A DNA stretch of 64,000 nt from Astrothelium macrocarpum. Taxonomy: Eukaryota > Ascomycota > Dothideomycetes > Trypetheliales > Trypetheliaceae. Every line of letters starts with the position of its first letter. Position 1 is the first letter of the stretch. A program made the translations under genes and the position numbers. The notes below the pieces were generated by a model, which ran no database searches, was not told where the DNA came from, and saw only the letters and a program-made list of their open reading frames with translations. The stretch spans positions 62,001-126,000 of the forward strand of contig JAGEMR010000064.1 of the NCBI GenBank assembly GCA_021030915.1, given 5' to 3'. Positions 12,116 to 22,775 of this stretch are shown in pieces.

Positions 12116-13570
12116 TCATCCTTCTTCTCGATCCATCTCATCTCTCGTTCGCCGACCACTGTTTCTACCTCTCATTCTACCTCCTCTCGATCCTCTTCTC
12201 TCCTGCTCATCCTTTAGCTCTTTAATGGCGACACGTTGGGCCTCTCCAACCCGCTCACTCAACACCAATGCTTCTTCTTTTTCTACTCCTTCTTTCTCTT
12301 CTAGCTTTTTCCCTAGCGCATTCTCAATCCTCATCCAGATCTCTATGTCATACTGCGTTACCACACTGATCGCGTGCCCACTCTTTCCCGCTCTCGCGGT
12401 TCGACCCACGCGGTGAACATACGTCTTACTGTCGGGCGGCAGATCGAAATTAATCACCGCATCCACAGAAGGGATATCAAGTCCACGAGCTGCAACATCA
12501 GTGGCTACGAGAATATCTCGACTCCGAGCGCGAAACCTGGAGAGAGCACCCAGACGCGCGGACTGCGAGAGCTGACCGTGGAGTGGTATTGCGCCAAATC
12601 CGAGGGCTCGCAACATGAGTGCGAGACGTTGAACCTCAATTACGGTGCGGGCGAAGACGATGACGGTCTGTCCGGCAAAGAAAGTGCTGAGTAAGTATGT
12701 AAGATAGATGTCTTTGTGCTTATGTGGGACAAAGATGTATGATTGAAGTAATGTGGACACTGTTTGATGTGATGACGAGCTTATGGAGACCCTGAGAGGG
12801 TTACTTAGGGAAGCTCGTTGTAACGACTCAACCTTTGATGACATGGTGGCTGAAAATAGATATGTTCGTCGCTCACGAGGTAGGACTCTGAGGATTTTAT
12901 CAAGGATAGGACCAAAGTCGAGATCAAGCAGTCGGTCGGCCTCGTCCACCACAAGATATTTGAGAGTTCGTAGAGAGAAACCCTTGGTGTTTTCTAAATG
13001 GTCAAGCAGACGACCTGGTGTGGCAACGACAACATGCGGTTTCTTGCCGAGAGCAATTGATTGTGGGACCATGTCCATGCCTCCCACAAGTACCGTACAT
13101 CGCACCGATATTTCGGAGCCCAATGCCTCGACTTGTTCTGATATTTGGTATGCCAATTCCCGCGTCGGTGCTAAGACTAGCCCATAGAAGGCTTGAGGCT
13201 TCTCCCATAGGGCTTGTAGCATGGGAAGTGCGAAAGCTGCTGTTTTTCCACTCCCGGTTTCAGCCAGGCCTATGAGATCTCGACCTTGTAGTGCCAATGG
13301 AATGGCTTCGGTTTGTATTGGCGTTGGGTGCTTGAAGCCTAATTTGGTACATGCTTCGCATAGTTGGTCCATAATTCCAAGGTCCGAAAAAGTTTTCTTG
13401 GGTGCAGATTCGACCATAGCGGGAGTTTCCAATGAAAGGTGCTCAGCTTCTGAAGGGGAACTGTCTGATCTTGTTGTAAGTTGTCTGTTGGCATGGTCTT
13501 TATCGCGAACGTGTGCGCCCTCTACTCTAGTTCGCTTAGTGTCTAAACGTCTTCTTTTGAATGAGGGCAT
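12116..13570 (-). CDS. RRP3: ATP-dependent rRNA helicase, RRP3/DDX47 type
   Basis: A single exon of 484 codons. The DEAD-box helicase acts in the nucleolus in early pre-rRNA processing for the 40S subunit. Motifs are in order: Q-motif segment GFKHPTPIQTEAIPLALQGR (79-98), Walker A AETGSGKT (103-110), PTRELA, TPGRLLDHL, DEAD (209-212), SATMS, ATDVAARGLDIPSVD and HRVGRTARAG. The core (IMDQLCEACTKLGF, GGMDMVPQSIALGKKPH) matches the fungal RRP3 subgroup rather than DBP8 or DBP4. An N-terminal basic tail and a C-terminal Arg/Gly-rich tail (RRGSRGGRMRGRNSGRR) suit a nucleolar RNA-binding role. The start is the first ATG of a frame opening with a basic, nuclear-type N-terminus. It is divergent from SSF1, another ribosome-assembly gene. 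Confidence 0.95.
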   Translation of the reverse strand: MPSFKRRRLDTKRTRVEGAHVRDKDHANRQLTTRSDSSPSEAEHLSLETPAMVESAPKKTFSDLGIMDQLCEACTKLGFKHPTPIQTEAIPLALQGRDLIGLAETGSGKTAAFALPMLQALWEKPQAFYGLVLAPTRELAYQISEQVEALGSEISVRCTVLVGGMDMVPQSIALGKKPHVVVATPGRLLDHLENTKGFSLRTLKYLVVDEADRLLDLDFGPILDKILRVLPRERRTYLFSATMSSKVESLQRASLSNPLRVSISSSSHQTVSTLLQSYIFVPHKHKDIYLTYLLSTFFAGQTVIVFARTVIEVQRLALMLRALGFGAIPLHGQLSQSARLGALSRFRARSRDILVATDVAARGLDIPSVDAVINFDLPPDSKTYVHRVGRTARAGKSGHAISVVTQYDIEIWMRIENALGKKLEEKEGVEKEEALVLSERVGEAQRVAIKELKDEQERRGSRGGRMRGRNSGRRTRDEMDREEG

Positions 13571-13773
13571 TTTGAAATTCGTCTACACCGGAGGAGGCAG
13601 GGACAAAAGTCAGTGGGTTTGCAAAGTTTTGATAGCGGTAGGGAAAGATGTTCATCTGATAAGATTCGGCCAAGATACATTCCGATTGGTCGCGCAATTT
13701 TTATTTCGCGCACTGCATCACGATCTTCTAAACTATACTCGACATCCGATACAACGCTTGATCAACCAGCAAG
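13571..13773. promoter_or_regulatory. Shared bidirectional promoter RRP3 / SSF1
   Basis: The 203 bp separating two divergent ribosome-biogenesis genes must hold both promoters and 5' leaders. It contains an imperfect palindrome, GCGCAATTTTTATTTCGCGC, near 13700, with an A/T core flanked by GCGC. I do not see an exact PAC element (GATGAG). Co-regulation of the two genes is inferred from the arrangement. Confidence 0.6.
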
Positions 13774-15297
13774 ATGGCTCATAGAAAGACGAGAAAACGC
13801 CCACAGACAATTTCAAGACCCACACAAAGCAATGGCCTCAAAGACTCTGGTGAACGCGTTCCCAAGAGCATGGTTATCCGCATTGGAGCAGGAGAAGTGG
13901 GACCCAGTATAAGCCAGCTAGTTAGAGACGTGCGAGAGATGATGGAGCCACATACCGCCAGTCGTTTAAGAGAAAGAAGGAATAATCATTTGCGGGATTA
14001 CACTTCTATGTGTGGCCCATTGGGTGTAACACATCTGTTGCTATTTTCAAGATCTGAAAAAGGGAATACAAATTTAAGACTCGCAATCACACCTAGAGGA
14101 CCAACACTGCACTTTAGAGTAGACAAATACTCGCTCTCCAAGGATGTCATGAAGGCGCAAAAGCATCCCAAGGCGGGCCTGCAACTTCACCAAAGCCCTC
14201 CACTGGTTTGTCACTGCTCTACCATTTGAGTGCATAGAAGACAGCTAACCTTTGCGCAGCTCGTCATGAATAATTTCCTAACGCAAAACGCGTCGAACGA
14301 GCCTTCGCCAAACGCAATTCCGAAGCACCTCGAAAAACTCACCACCACAGTCTTCCAATCCCTTTTTCCACCCATCTCACCACAAACTACACCTCTCTCC
14401 TCTATTCGCCGAGTTTTACTTGTCAATCGTGAGACCGAACCTGCTGACGCATCCGACACACAACCTACAAACGGCGCCTACCGGCTCACACTCCGCCATT
14501 ACGCCATCACAACCCGATCGACCTCACTTCCCAAGCCTCTCCGCCGCCTCGAACAAGCTACTTCATCCTCCAAGTCAGGCTCTCGAATCAAACCCCTCCC
14601 GAACCTTGGCAAGCTCGAAGACGTAGCGGACTACTTACTCGAGCCCGAAGCAGGGAATTACACAAGTGGCAGCGAGAGCGAGGTAGAAACGGACGCCGAA
14701 GTCGAAGTGTTGCAGGAGGGGGCTAGGAAAGTGCTCGGCCGACAGAAAGAAGTGACGCCAGCTGTGGCCGGCAACGCGAGCGGATCAGCGCAGAGTGCTG
14801 GTGCTGTAGGGGACGAAAGCCAAAGGAGGAGAGGTCATGGCGTACGGACTGTAGGGGGCACTCGACGAGTCGAGAAGAGGGCGGTGAAGCTGATAGAGCT
14901 TGGACCACGGCTATCCTTGAGGTTGACAAAGGTAGAGGAGGGGCTATGCAGTGGGAAGGTGATGTGGCATGAGACAATCCGGAAGACGCGAGAGGAAGAG
15001 CAGGAGATGGAGAGGGTATGGGAGGAACGGAGGAAGGAGAAGGAGAGGAGGCGGAAAGAGCAAAGAGAGAATGTGGAGAGAAAGAAGCGGGAAAGAGCGG
15101 AAAGAGGTGGAAAGGAAAATGGTGAGGGTGGAGAGGATGATGGGGAGTTGAGTGATGAAGATATGCAGGATTGGGATATGGACGACGATGAATGGTATGG
15201 AGATGAGCTGGAAGAAGGGGATGCTAACAGCGATACGGAGTTGCATGAAAGCAGCCATGCCAATCGTGATGGAGAAGAAATGGAACAAGACATGTGA
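13774..15297 (+). CDS. SSF1: Brix-domain ribosome assembly factor, SSF1/PPAN type
   Basis: Exons 13774-14205 and 14260-15297 encode 489 residues. Ssf1/PPAN proteins bind pre-60S particles in the nucleolus and are needed for ITS2 processing. The N-terminus MAHRKTRKR is basic; KSMVIRIGAGEVGPSISQLV opens the Brix region, with RRNNHLRDYTSMCGPLGVTH and NLRLAITPRGPTLHFRV following. The 54-bp intron joins QSPPL to LVMNNF, a usual Ssf1 sequence. GPRLSLRLTKVEEGLCSGKV marks the end of the Brix core. The C-terminal 150 residues are highly charged (Lys/Arg/Glu, then Asp/Glu) and probably disordered or helical. Confidence 0.94.
14281..15140. other. GC-skew switch patch within SSF1
   Basis: On the + strand, 14341-14400 contains 1 G and 29 C, whereas 15001-15060 contains 33 G and 3 C. 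The change falls near 14650. Part of the right side encodes a Glu/Lys/Arg-rich tail, so amino-acid content contributes here more than in the other patches. Confidence 0.7.
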
Positions 15298-15930
15298 TGT
15301 AGACATAATTTTTTTCGCTTAGGAACCCTCCTTCAGCGGAAGTTCAGAATGATGGAAATTGGCAGTCAAATCCATACATTGTGGATTTGGGCGAACAAGA
15401 ACTATACCAAGCTTTTAGGCTTAGGGAAGAATAAAACAGCAGTGAAAATCATGATGCTTTATTCATACGAGAATATGAACAGAGATAGGTATAAGCGGAT
15501 GTACCCAGACTAACAGAGGATCACATATCAAGTTAATGGAATCGAAGAAAAAAGGATTGCATCTAATTCGCTACGTTAGTTGGTCTTACAGTCTTCATGG
15601 CAATAAGGTTCGCTGCTACAAAGCGATGATCTCATGAGATTTCGCCAATCATCTTGAGCATCAGATACATGTTGTACATACATCCCGGAACGGAATCATA
15701 CCCCGGAACGGATGCACGTTTCCGAGCGGATTCAGCTCATCCACAGTGGCGTGATCCCTGAAAAACGCCACAGCGTCTTGGATTGGTCCCTGAATTTATT
15801 TTTTACTACAACTGTACTCTCCGTGCTTCATGTTCCCACTACTCCAAAAGCTCGAATTTTGTTGAAAGATTGGTTTTCTTACGGTCGCTCCTTTCGAAAA
15901 GTCACTCGAATACTCTGTCAGCAACTTACC
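15298..15930. promoter_or_regulatory. SSF1 3' flank and ERG6 promoter with CGGAACGGA direct repeat
   Basis: No gene is seen. An 11-bp direct repeat, CCCGGAACGGA, occurs at 15684-15694 and 15702-15712 (18-bp period), with a looser copy TCCGAGCGGA at 15721. It lies about 220-245 bp upstream of the ERG6 ATG. Paired CGG-containing half sites are typical of Zn2Cys6 regulators, so this is a candidate control element for ERG6; that role is inferred. Confidence 0.4.
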
Positions 15931-17185
15931 ATGGCTCCAATTGCGCTTGAAGCCGAAGACCACGCTCGCGATGCCCAGTTTAACAAAGTGCTCCACGGAA
16001 AGTCTGCCCAAGAAAGGGCAGGTATACTAGCAATGATGGGAGGGAAAGACCCAGCAGCGCAAAAGGCGGCGCTTGACGAATATTTCAAGCATTGGGACAA
16101 CAAGGCTGCTGCAGATGAAACTCCTGAGACCCGAGCAGCTCGCAGAGCCGAATATGCCAGCCTCACAAGACAGTATGCTCCCAGCGCGTCATGGTCATGC
16201 CATTTGAGGAATTGAATAAACGTTATAGTTATTACAACCTTGCGACCGACTTGTACGAGTATGGATGGGGTGCTTCATTTCACTTCTGCAGATTTGCCTA
16301 CGGTGAGCCCTTTAACCAAGCCATTGCCCGACACGAGCACTACCTTGCGCACGTCATGGGCTTGAGGGACGATATGGTAGTCTTGGATGTTGGATGTGGT
16401 GTTGGAGGACCCGCAAGAGAGATTGTCAAATTTTCTGGTGCCAATGTTGTAGGGTTAAACAATAATGACTACCAAATCGAGCGAGCAACACGATATGCAG
16501 CAAAAGAAGGGTTGTCGGACAAGCTTTCATTTACAAAAGGCGATTTTATGGTTAGTTTTGGGAACGATATTCCTCCTTATCTCTTCGCTGTTAACGTCGA
16601 ATTTCCTAGCAAATGTCATTTCCGGATAATAGCTTCGATGCTGTATATGCGATTGAGGCTACGGTACACGCCCCATCCCTTGAAGGCATTTACGGCCAAA
16701 TATTCCGGGTCCTCAAACCAGAGGGAGTTTTTGGTGTCTACGAGTGGCTCATGACTGACAATTACGACAACGACAATCCTGAGCACCGCTCAATACGGCT
16801 GGGTATTGAGCAGGGCGATGGCATTTCAAACATGGAGAAAATCGAGGTTGCACTAAAGGCCATAAAAGCCGTGGGATTTGAGCTCGAGCTTCACGAGGAT
16901 TTGGCGGATCGGCCTGATCCTTTACCATGGTACTGGCCACTGTCCGGCGAATGGAAATACATGACTAGCATCTGGGATTTCTTCGCCATCTATAGGATGA
17001 CCAAAATCGGCAGATTTTCCTTACACGGGCTCATGAATGTACTAGAGACAATTGGCCTTGCACCAAAGGGAACTCAAAAAACAGCTGACAGTCTGGCATT
17101 GGCAGGGGAGAGTCTTGTTGCTGGTGGGCAAAAGAAACTCTTTACACCAATGTATCTCATGGTGGCACGAAAGCCCAAAGCATGA
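15931..17185 (+). CDS. ERG6: Sterol 24-C-methyltransferase
   Basis: Exons 15931-16172, 16229-16550 and 16610-17185 encode 379 residues, the usual length. The enzyme transfers a methyl group from SAM to C-24 of zymosterol or lanosterol-type sterols in ergosterol synthesis, at the ER and lipid droplets. Evidence: the sterol-binding segment YYNLATDLYEYGWGASFHF, created by joining LTR-HYYN across a 56-bp intron; SAM motif I LDVGCGVGGPAREI (133-146); and GDFM-QMSFPDNSFDAVYAIEA across a 59-bp intron, followed by TVHAP. The C-terminal sterol methyltransferase domain has DRPDPLPWYWPLSGEW and ends VARKPKA. An upstream frame is open from 15712, but ATG 15931 (MAPIALEAEDHARD) is the conventional start. 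Confidence 0.96.
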
Positions 17186-18113
17186 GTGGGAGATGTCGTA
17201 CACATGGGCTAGACTGTGCGGTGGATGCTTCGATTGTAAATAATGTAATTTAGCGCACGATGTTTTTATATCAGGTATTTAATTATTGACAATTTAGCCC
17301 AAAAGGAGCGATGGAAGGTGGCATGGCCAGTGCTTTCACTTCTTAGTCAGCAGCAACAACCTTTTCGTCACTTGGGGTACCTCGTTCTTCCTGTAACCAA
17401 AACAAGCAATCAGCCCGCGCGCTCATAACGGCTACTCCGTAAGGGTATCTTTTTCCAATATTCTAAGTGTTCGTATCGCCTTTGACCAGGAACATGTCTA
17501 GGTGTTGGGTAGCTTTTATTATTCCCTGCAGATTCTCCATTTTTTCCTATCTTTTTCTCGTATTCTCGTTCTCAGTCTTTATCTTGGTGTCATGAGAATT
17601 TGTCATCGCTTTCATAAGATGCAACCTATTAACATGGACATTTCCGTCCAGTATCACCCGAGCCGCCAATGATTAACATGCATTGCAGATGTTTTGAAAG
17701 CTTTAACAATCCATCAACTTGAGGAGGTACAAAGACATGACAAACAATAGCATTGAAACGAATGTTCTCTAGTCTAACTGCAAACATCTCTTTTGCTCTA
17801 CTGAGCCCGTGCCGAGCCGTTCCCGCTGTCACAAGCTTTAGTGCCATTCAACGCAATGTAAAGAAACGTGTCAAGCAACCAGGGTGTTGACATATGAAAT
17901 CAAAGGATTGTTGCACAACTGATTGTTTGCCTGTCCATGATGGGTCCAAATGGAACGTTGCGCGGTCACGACCTCTAATTCCGGCGAAGAGTAAGCGTCT
18001 TGGGTCTGACCGCGCTAACGTTCTGCATTATGTATGAGCCCAAAACCGGCACCTCGTTGTGTGGTGGTCGGTGTCTACCTTTCACGACTGCCCAGTTTCA
18101 TGGCACGTTTGAA
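17186..18113. other. Intergenic stretch downstream of ERG6
   Basis: It contains the ERG6 3' region and the leader of the next gene. No domain-bearing frame, tRNA or repeat was recognised. Confidence 0.5.
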
Positions 18114-19661
18114 ATGTCGCTTTCCAAGCCTGAGCAAAGGCAGCGTAGTCTTAACGAGTTTTGGCCCGTCGTCAAGTCTTATCTGAAGCTAAATACGCCC
18201 AATCAAAGTGTACCGACACCCAGTACTCTCAAGACAGATTCTTGTGAATCGAAAACGCTCAAACCCACCCGCACGACGCCAACGCCATCTCACCAACCGT
18301 CTCCTAACGCGAATTCTGGGAAGCAGATTGCATCCAAATCAAACAATTCAACGCCTTCGAAGTCGGTGCCCTCAGCTTCTACAGAAGACTTTATTCAGCC
18401 AGTCGTGCACGAATCAGCCTGCGTACATACTGGAAGTTCAGGGGTTACAACCCTCGACCAAGCTCCCCAGATACCCGACTCACAGAGAGATTCCAACCCT
18501 CTGCAAAACGAAGCTATCGCTTCATCTCCCCTCAAGAACTTCAATCATCCAGTGCAGGAGCCCAGCACCGTGGCACGCCGAATCAGCAAAGCTGTCAAGC
18601 AACGCCGGGCTTCAAATGGCAGGATTTCAAGCCTAATTAGGCTTATCAATTCCATGTCCAAAGACCAATACAGTGGAAATCAGCCTTTGATTGAGAGGGA
18701 AATCAGTGAGCCTGAGTATCAGCAGCTATTGCGTCGAATAGCAAAGAGGCCAGAACTAGAGAGTTATTTCGCGACTAAACTCCGGCAAGTGTTGCGTTCT
18801 CTGTTAGGGAACATGGCCAGCTAACTGTTCAGATATGAGTATACTCATGAAGACAAAGAATTTGTAATTCGAATGGTATCGCATTTCCATGGCAATCTCA
18901 GCGGTAAGCTAAGTAACAGGATATCGCGATGGCTAGAGGACCAAACGACCAAACCAGATCCAGTCGCACAGTTTGCCAAAGGTATCGAGCCTTTGACCGA
19001 CGCAGGTATGAAGCTTCGAGGAAAGGGAGGTATAGATAAGAAAGCGCCGGATGTATCCTTTGGATATGAACCTTGCGTTCGCGCCGGTCTCTTGATCGAA
19101 GTGACGTGGGGAGGAAAACCGAAAAAGATACCAATTAAGGCGGAAAGGTATATTCAAGGCTCGGGCGGTCTCATTCGGACTGTCATACACTTGGACTGTC
19201 AGGATATGTATAAAAAAAGAGAGACTGCCCGATTATCTGTGTGGCGCGCAGACATTCAGGAAACCGGAAGACAACAGACAATTGGCGTTGTAGCAGACGT
19301 CGAAAACCAGGTAATGGTATCGCTGGTTGTGCCATTTTGAATCTTTTGACAAACTTTGTAGGTTTTCAGGAATTCAAATGGACAGCCAGTAAGCGGTGTT
19401 GAATTGCGCGTTTCACTGGTAGACTTCATCTGCGCCAAAGAAGTGTCGCCTGCTCTCCTTGCTGTATCGCCAATGCCAGAGATAGTCTTTACTTCAACTG
19501 AACTTTGCAGTATGGTCGAAACTGCGCGCAACCGACAAAACAGCAACGACCAACTAGATCGCCAAATGGAACAAGAGCGCCAACGCGAGACCAATGAAGC
19601 ACAGCCAAGGTTATTGCACAGATACTTTCTCAGATCAACAATCCAATCAGGCCCACAGTGA
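18114..19661 (+). CDS. Uncharacterised protein with PD-(D/E)XK nuclease-like domain
   Basis: Exons 18114-18784, 18833-19310 and 19362-19661 give 482 residues. The first 190 residues are Ser/Thr/Pro-rich and disordered. A helical segment (EISEPEYQQLLRRIAKRP) leads into a globular region whose core reads APDVSFGY...GLLIEVTWGGKPKK...YIQGSGGLIRTVIHLD...ARLSVWRAD. Asp297, Glu313 and Lys319 are placed as in PD-(D/E)XK folds, and I recognise the pattern from an uncharacterised fungal family. The tail is Gln/Arg/Glu-rich. Intron 1 (48 bp) appears to start with GC (GCAAGT) and restores the join KLR-YEYTHEDKEF; intron 2 is 51 bp. A role in DNA or RNA cleavage is inference only. An earlier ATG at 18030 is possible. 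Confidence 0.7.
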
Positions 19662-20519
19662 GATAATCATAACAGACTATGAGGGCTGGCTAATGATTCC
19701 GCTGGTTATCTCATATTTTTGAATATTTACTCTATAGGTTCTGAATTGGCATTTTATTCAATAATTACGTTACAATGCTGTTGACTCTTACTAGGGATGC
19801 GCCCAGGGTTGTCCACCGATCAGTTATGACTTCCAGCGGCGACGCCGGGAATGATCATTACCAGACAAACAACAGCGGTTGAATCGATTATAGTCTCCTA
19901 GGGTTTGGCTCAAAATTTTCTTTTAACAGCAACTGATGACAAGGCCAATAGTGGGTCTATAATGGCTGATCTCTTTGGAAGAAATTGTGCTTGGAAAGCT
20001 TTTTTCTGCACGCCCTTACGAGTCATAGAACATATGCCTTTGGACGCAGAGCAAGGATCGTAAACACCTTTCATTTGCATAAAATGTATGGAAAATTGGT
20101 TTGTGGGTTGTGATATGTGCTTTCTTAACTCACGTATTTTACGATTCTTCTTAGGAAATCATATCTTTACTTATAGATGCCCAGAGTAATGGGTAATTTG
20201 ATCTGGACAGCCTCTGCAGTGCTCGCTGTTCATGATAAAATGTACCGAGTCCTGCAGATCGACGAAAAGACTATGCACCAGCACATAGAAGCCGACACTA
20301 GCCAATTGACATCTTTCGTGACGCGATGTCCAGATTCGTACGAATTCACGAAATTTATTAAGCTATGTCGGCAAGAATGGTTGATAAGTGGGTTCTGTCT
20401 CCGTAATTTACTAGCGCCGGAAGAGACGAGGATTCGCCGGAGTCCGGCGCTAGAGCTCAGAGCTCACCATCCAGCTCCCGTCATCCCAACGGCTTTTTTC
20501 AATTCCTCACACCATCGCC
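19662..20519. other. Intergenic stretch before PDB1
   Basis: AT-rich sequence holding the 3' flank of the nuclease-like gene and the PDB1 promoter. No gene is supported. A near-palindromic motif CTAGCGCCGG...CCGGCGCTAGAG lies at about 20411-20456, shortly before the PDB1 start. Confidence 0.5.
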
Positions 20520-21907
20520 ATGGCGGCCTCAAGACTCTTTCGGCCAGCTTCAAGGCTGTTGAAGGCATCGCATGCATCTTGCAATCTCCTGAGGTCGACG
20601 GTCTTGCCGGTTTCCGCTGCTCCCATCATCCGGAGGAGACAGTATGCGACTCCCAGTGGATCAAAGGAAATGACGGTGCGTGAGGCGCTCAATGAGGCAA
20701 TGGCGGAAGAGATGGAGCAGAATGACAAGGTCTTCGTACTTGGCGAGGAAGTAGCGCAGTACAATGGAGCGTGAGTGGGGGATTTTTTTATGTTCGGCCA
20801 TAATGGCAGCCAAATCCCTTGAGCGTGACGGAGCTAATGGCGATGTCTGGGACAGATACAAGGTCACAAAAGGACTTCTAGATCGCTTCGGAGAAAAGAG
20901 AGTTATTGATAGTCCCATCACTGAGTCCGGCTTTGCTGGTCTTACTGTCGGAGCTGCGCTTGCGGGCCTCCATCCTGTGGTAAGCTTGAGTAGCAACTAA
21001 CAATGCCATTTGTCATTTGGCGGTCTAACATGATCCATCAATCAGTGCGAATTCATGACCTTCAACTTTGCCATGCAAGCCATCGATCAAATCATCAACT
21101 CCGCAGCAAAAACGCATTATATGTCTGGTGGTATTCAACCCTGTAATATTACCTTCCGAGGACCCAATGGTTTTGCTGCTGGTGTTGCAGCGCAGCATTC
21201 ACAAGACTATTCCGCATGGTATGGAAGCATTCCAGGCCTCAAAGTTGTTTCGCCATACAGCTCCGAGGACGCCAAGGGTTTACTTAAAGCTGCTATTCGG
21301 GATCCCAACCCCGTCGTCGTGCTAGAAAACGAGTCAGTGGAATAGACGGTCAACGATGTTTAATGATGGGGCTAACGAATGTCAGGTTGCTTTATGGTCT
21401 CCCATTCCAAGTCGGCGAGGAGGTCCAGCGTTCCGACTTTGTCATCCCTGTAAGTTTTATAATTCCCTGTCAGCAAATCAAGGCTCATGGAATCTTTAGT
21501 TCGGAAAGGCCAAGATTGAACGCCCAGGCAAAGACCTGACCATCGTCGCTGCTTCTCGTACCGTCGGCCAATCCCTCAACGTTGCCGAAGAACTCAAGAA
21601 GAAATACGGTGTCGAAGCTGAAGTCATCAACCTCCGTTCCATCAAGCCCATGGATGTCGAAGCCATTATAAAATCCGTCAAGAAGACCGGCCACCTCATG
21701 GCTGTCATCTCCGATTTCCCAAGTTTCGGTGTGGGTGCAGAACTCATCGCGCTCACGTGCGAGTATGGGTTCGACTATCTACAAGCACCGCCTGTCAGGG
21801 TCACTGGTGCAGAGGTGCCAACTCCCTATGCACAGAAGCTGGAAGAACTGAGTTTCCCTCAAGAGTCCCTCATTCTTGATTACGCGGCCAAGTTATTGAG
21901 AGTGTGA
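20520..21907 (+). CDS. PDB1: Pyruvate dehydrogenase E1 component subunit beta
   Basis: Five exons (20520-20770, 20856-20979, 21046-21332, 21386-21449, 21500-21907) encode 377 residues. With E1 alpha it decarboxylates pyruvate in the mitochondrial matrix, the first step of the pyruvate dehydrogenase complex. The leader MAASRLFRPASRLLKASHAS is a typical mitochondrial presequence, followed by MTVREALNEAMAEEMEQNDK and VFVLGEEVAQYNGA. The joins NGA-YKVTKGL, LHPV-CEFMTFNFAMQAID, LENE-LLYGLPF and FVIP-FGKAKIERPGKD are all as expected of the family. The C-terminal transketolase-like domain has INLRSIKPMD and ends VTGAEVPTPYAQKLEELSFP...AKLLRV. Introns are 85, 66, 53 and 50 bp; the third has donor GTCAGT. 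Confidence 0.96.
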
Positions 21908-22775
21908 GAGAATCGAATAAAGGAGATTAGCCAAGTACTGGGAGTAGCCGATGAAAGGTATTTGAGGTAAAGACTTGTTGGCACGGAAGATTTGTACTCA
22001 TATTCGTTTCTCGGGCGCTGGCTTTCTTTTTGTAGGGTCTGGATGGCATAGCGTAAGTTATATAGCATCCGGCGTCCTTGTTCTCGAGTCCAATTGAAAT
22101 CTACGAATCCAAATTTCTTATCAGTTTCCATTTGTCTTCAAAAGATCTTGAGTCATTGTTTTAGAGGATGCTACATTTGAAGGACATTACTCACGCATCG
22201 GAGCAATCTCTCCTCAAAAGAAACTCAAAACAAATCATTATCCAACCGCGACCGAAGTTGCTAATCCTATACCTTGACAAAAGAGCTTGCAGAAGAGCAT
22301 TCGAGGTCTCGATATCTGGATTGGATGAGCAATCGTTGGATTCCACTTCAACAAATATGCATATAGTGTAAATTGTGGGGGTTTAGGAGGCTATTAGCCA
22401 AATAGAAGACGCCCATTTCAAATCAAAAGAGGGACACTATTCTTCACATGCATCTTTTCGATTCAACGCCAGATTTCATCAGAAGGTTTGGGTGGATATT
22501 TCGGTAGCTAACTCCTTTGCATCTCTCCATCATCCCAGAATAAAACAAGTCTACAGTTATGGTCGTGGACCCCGCACTTAATGTTCGAAAGAGGTATACG
22601 ATTCGTCTTCAAACCTAATTTAGGCATCTGAACTTGAGACGATGTTGTGGGCCTTTAGTAGGATGGACTCGGTCGATCAATCTCACAATTCTTTTCAAAT
22701 CCAGGGACAAGCACGCATCTTGAAATCTTAGATCTACTTTGCTTCTTGTTCATTCTCTGGGTAATAACATAAAAC
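21908..22775. other. Intergenic stretch, no gene seen
   Basis: AT-rich DNA between PDB1 and the methyltransferase relic. Only short frames occur, and none has a recognisable domain. Confidence 0.5.

Noticed and set aside
14281..15140. Explaining the SSF1 skew purely as a DNA-level patch
   Set aside because: Its right half encodes a Glu/Lys/Arg-rich tail that itself favours purines, so this example alone would not prove the pattern; the other patches carry it.
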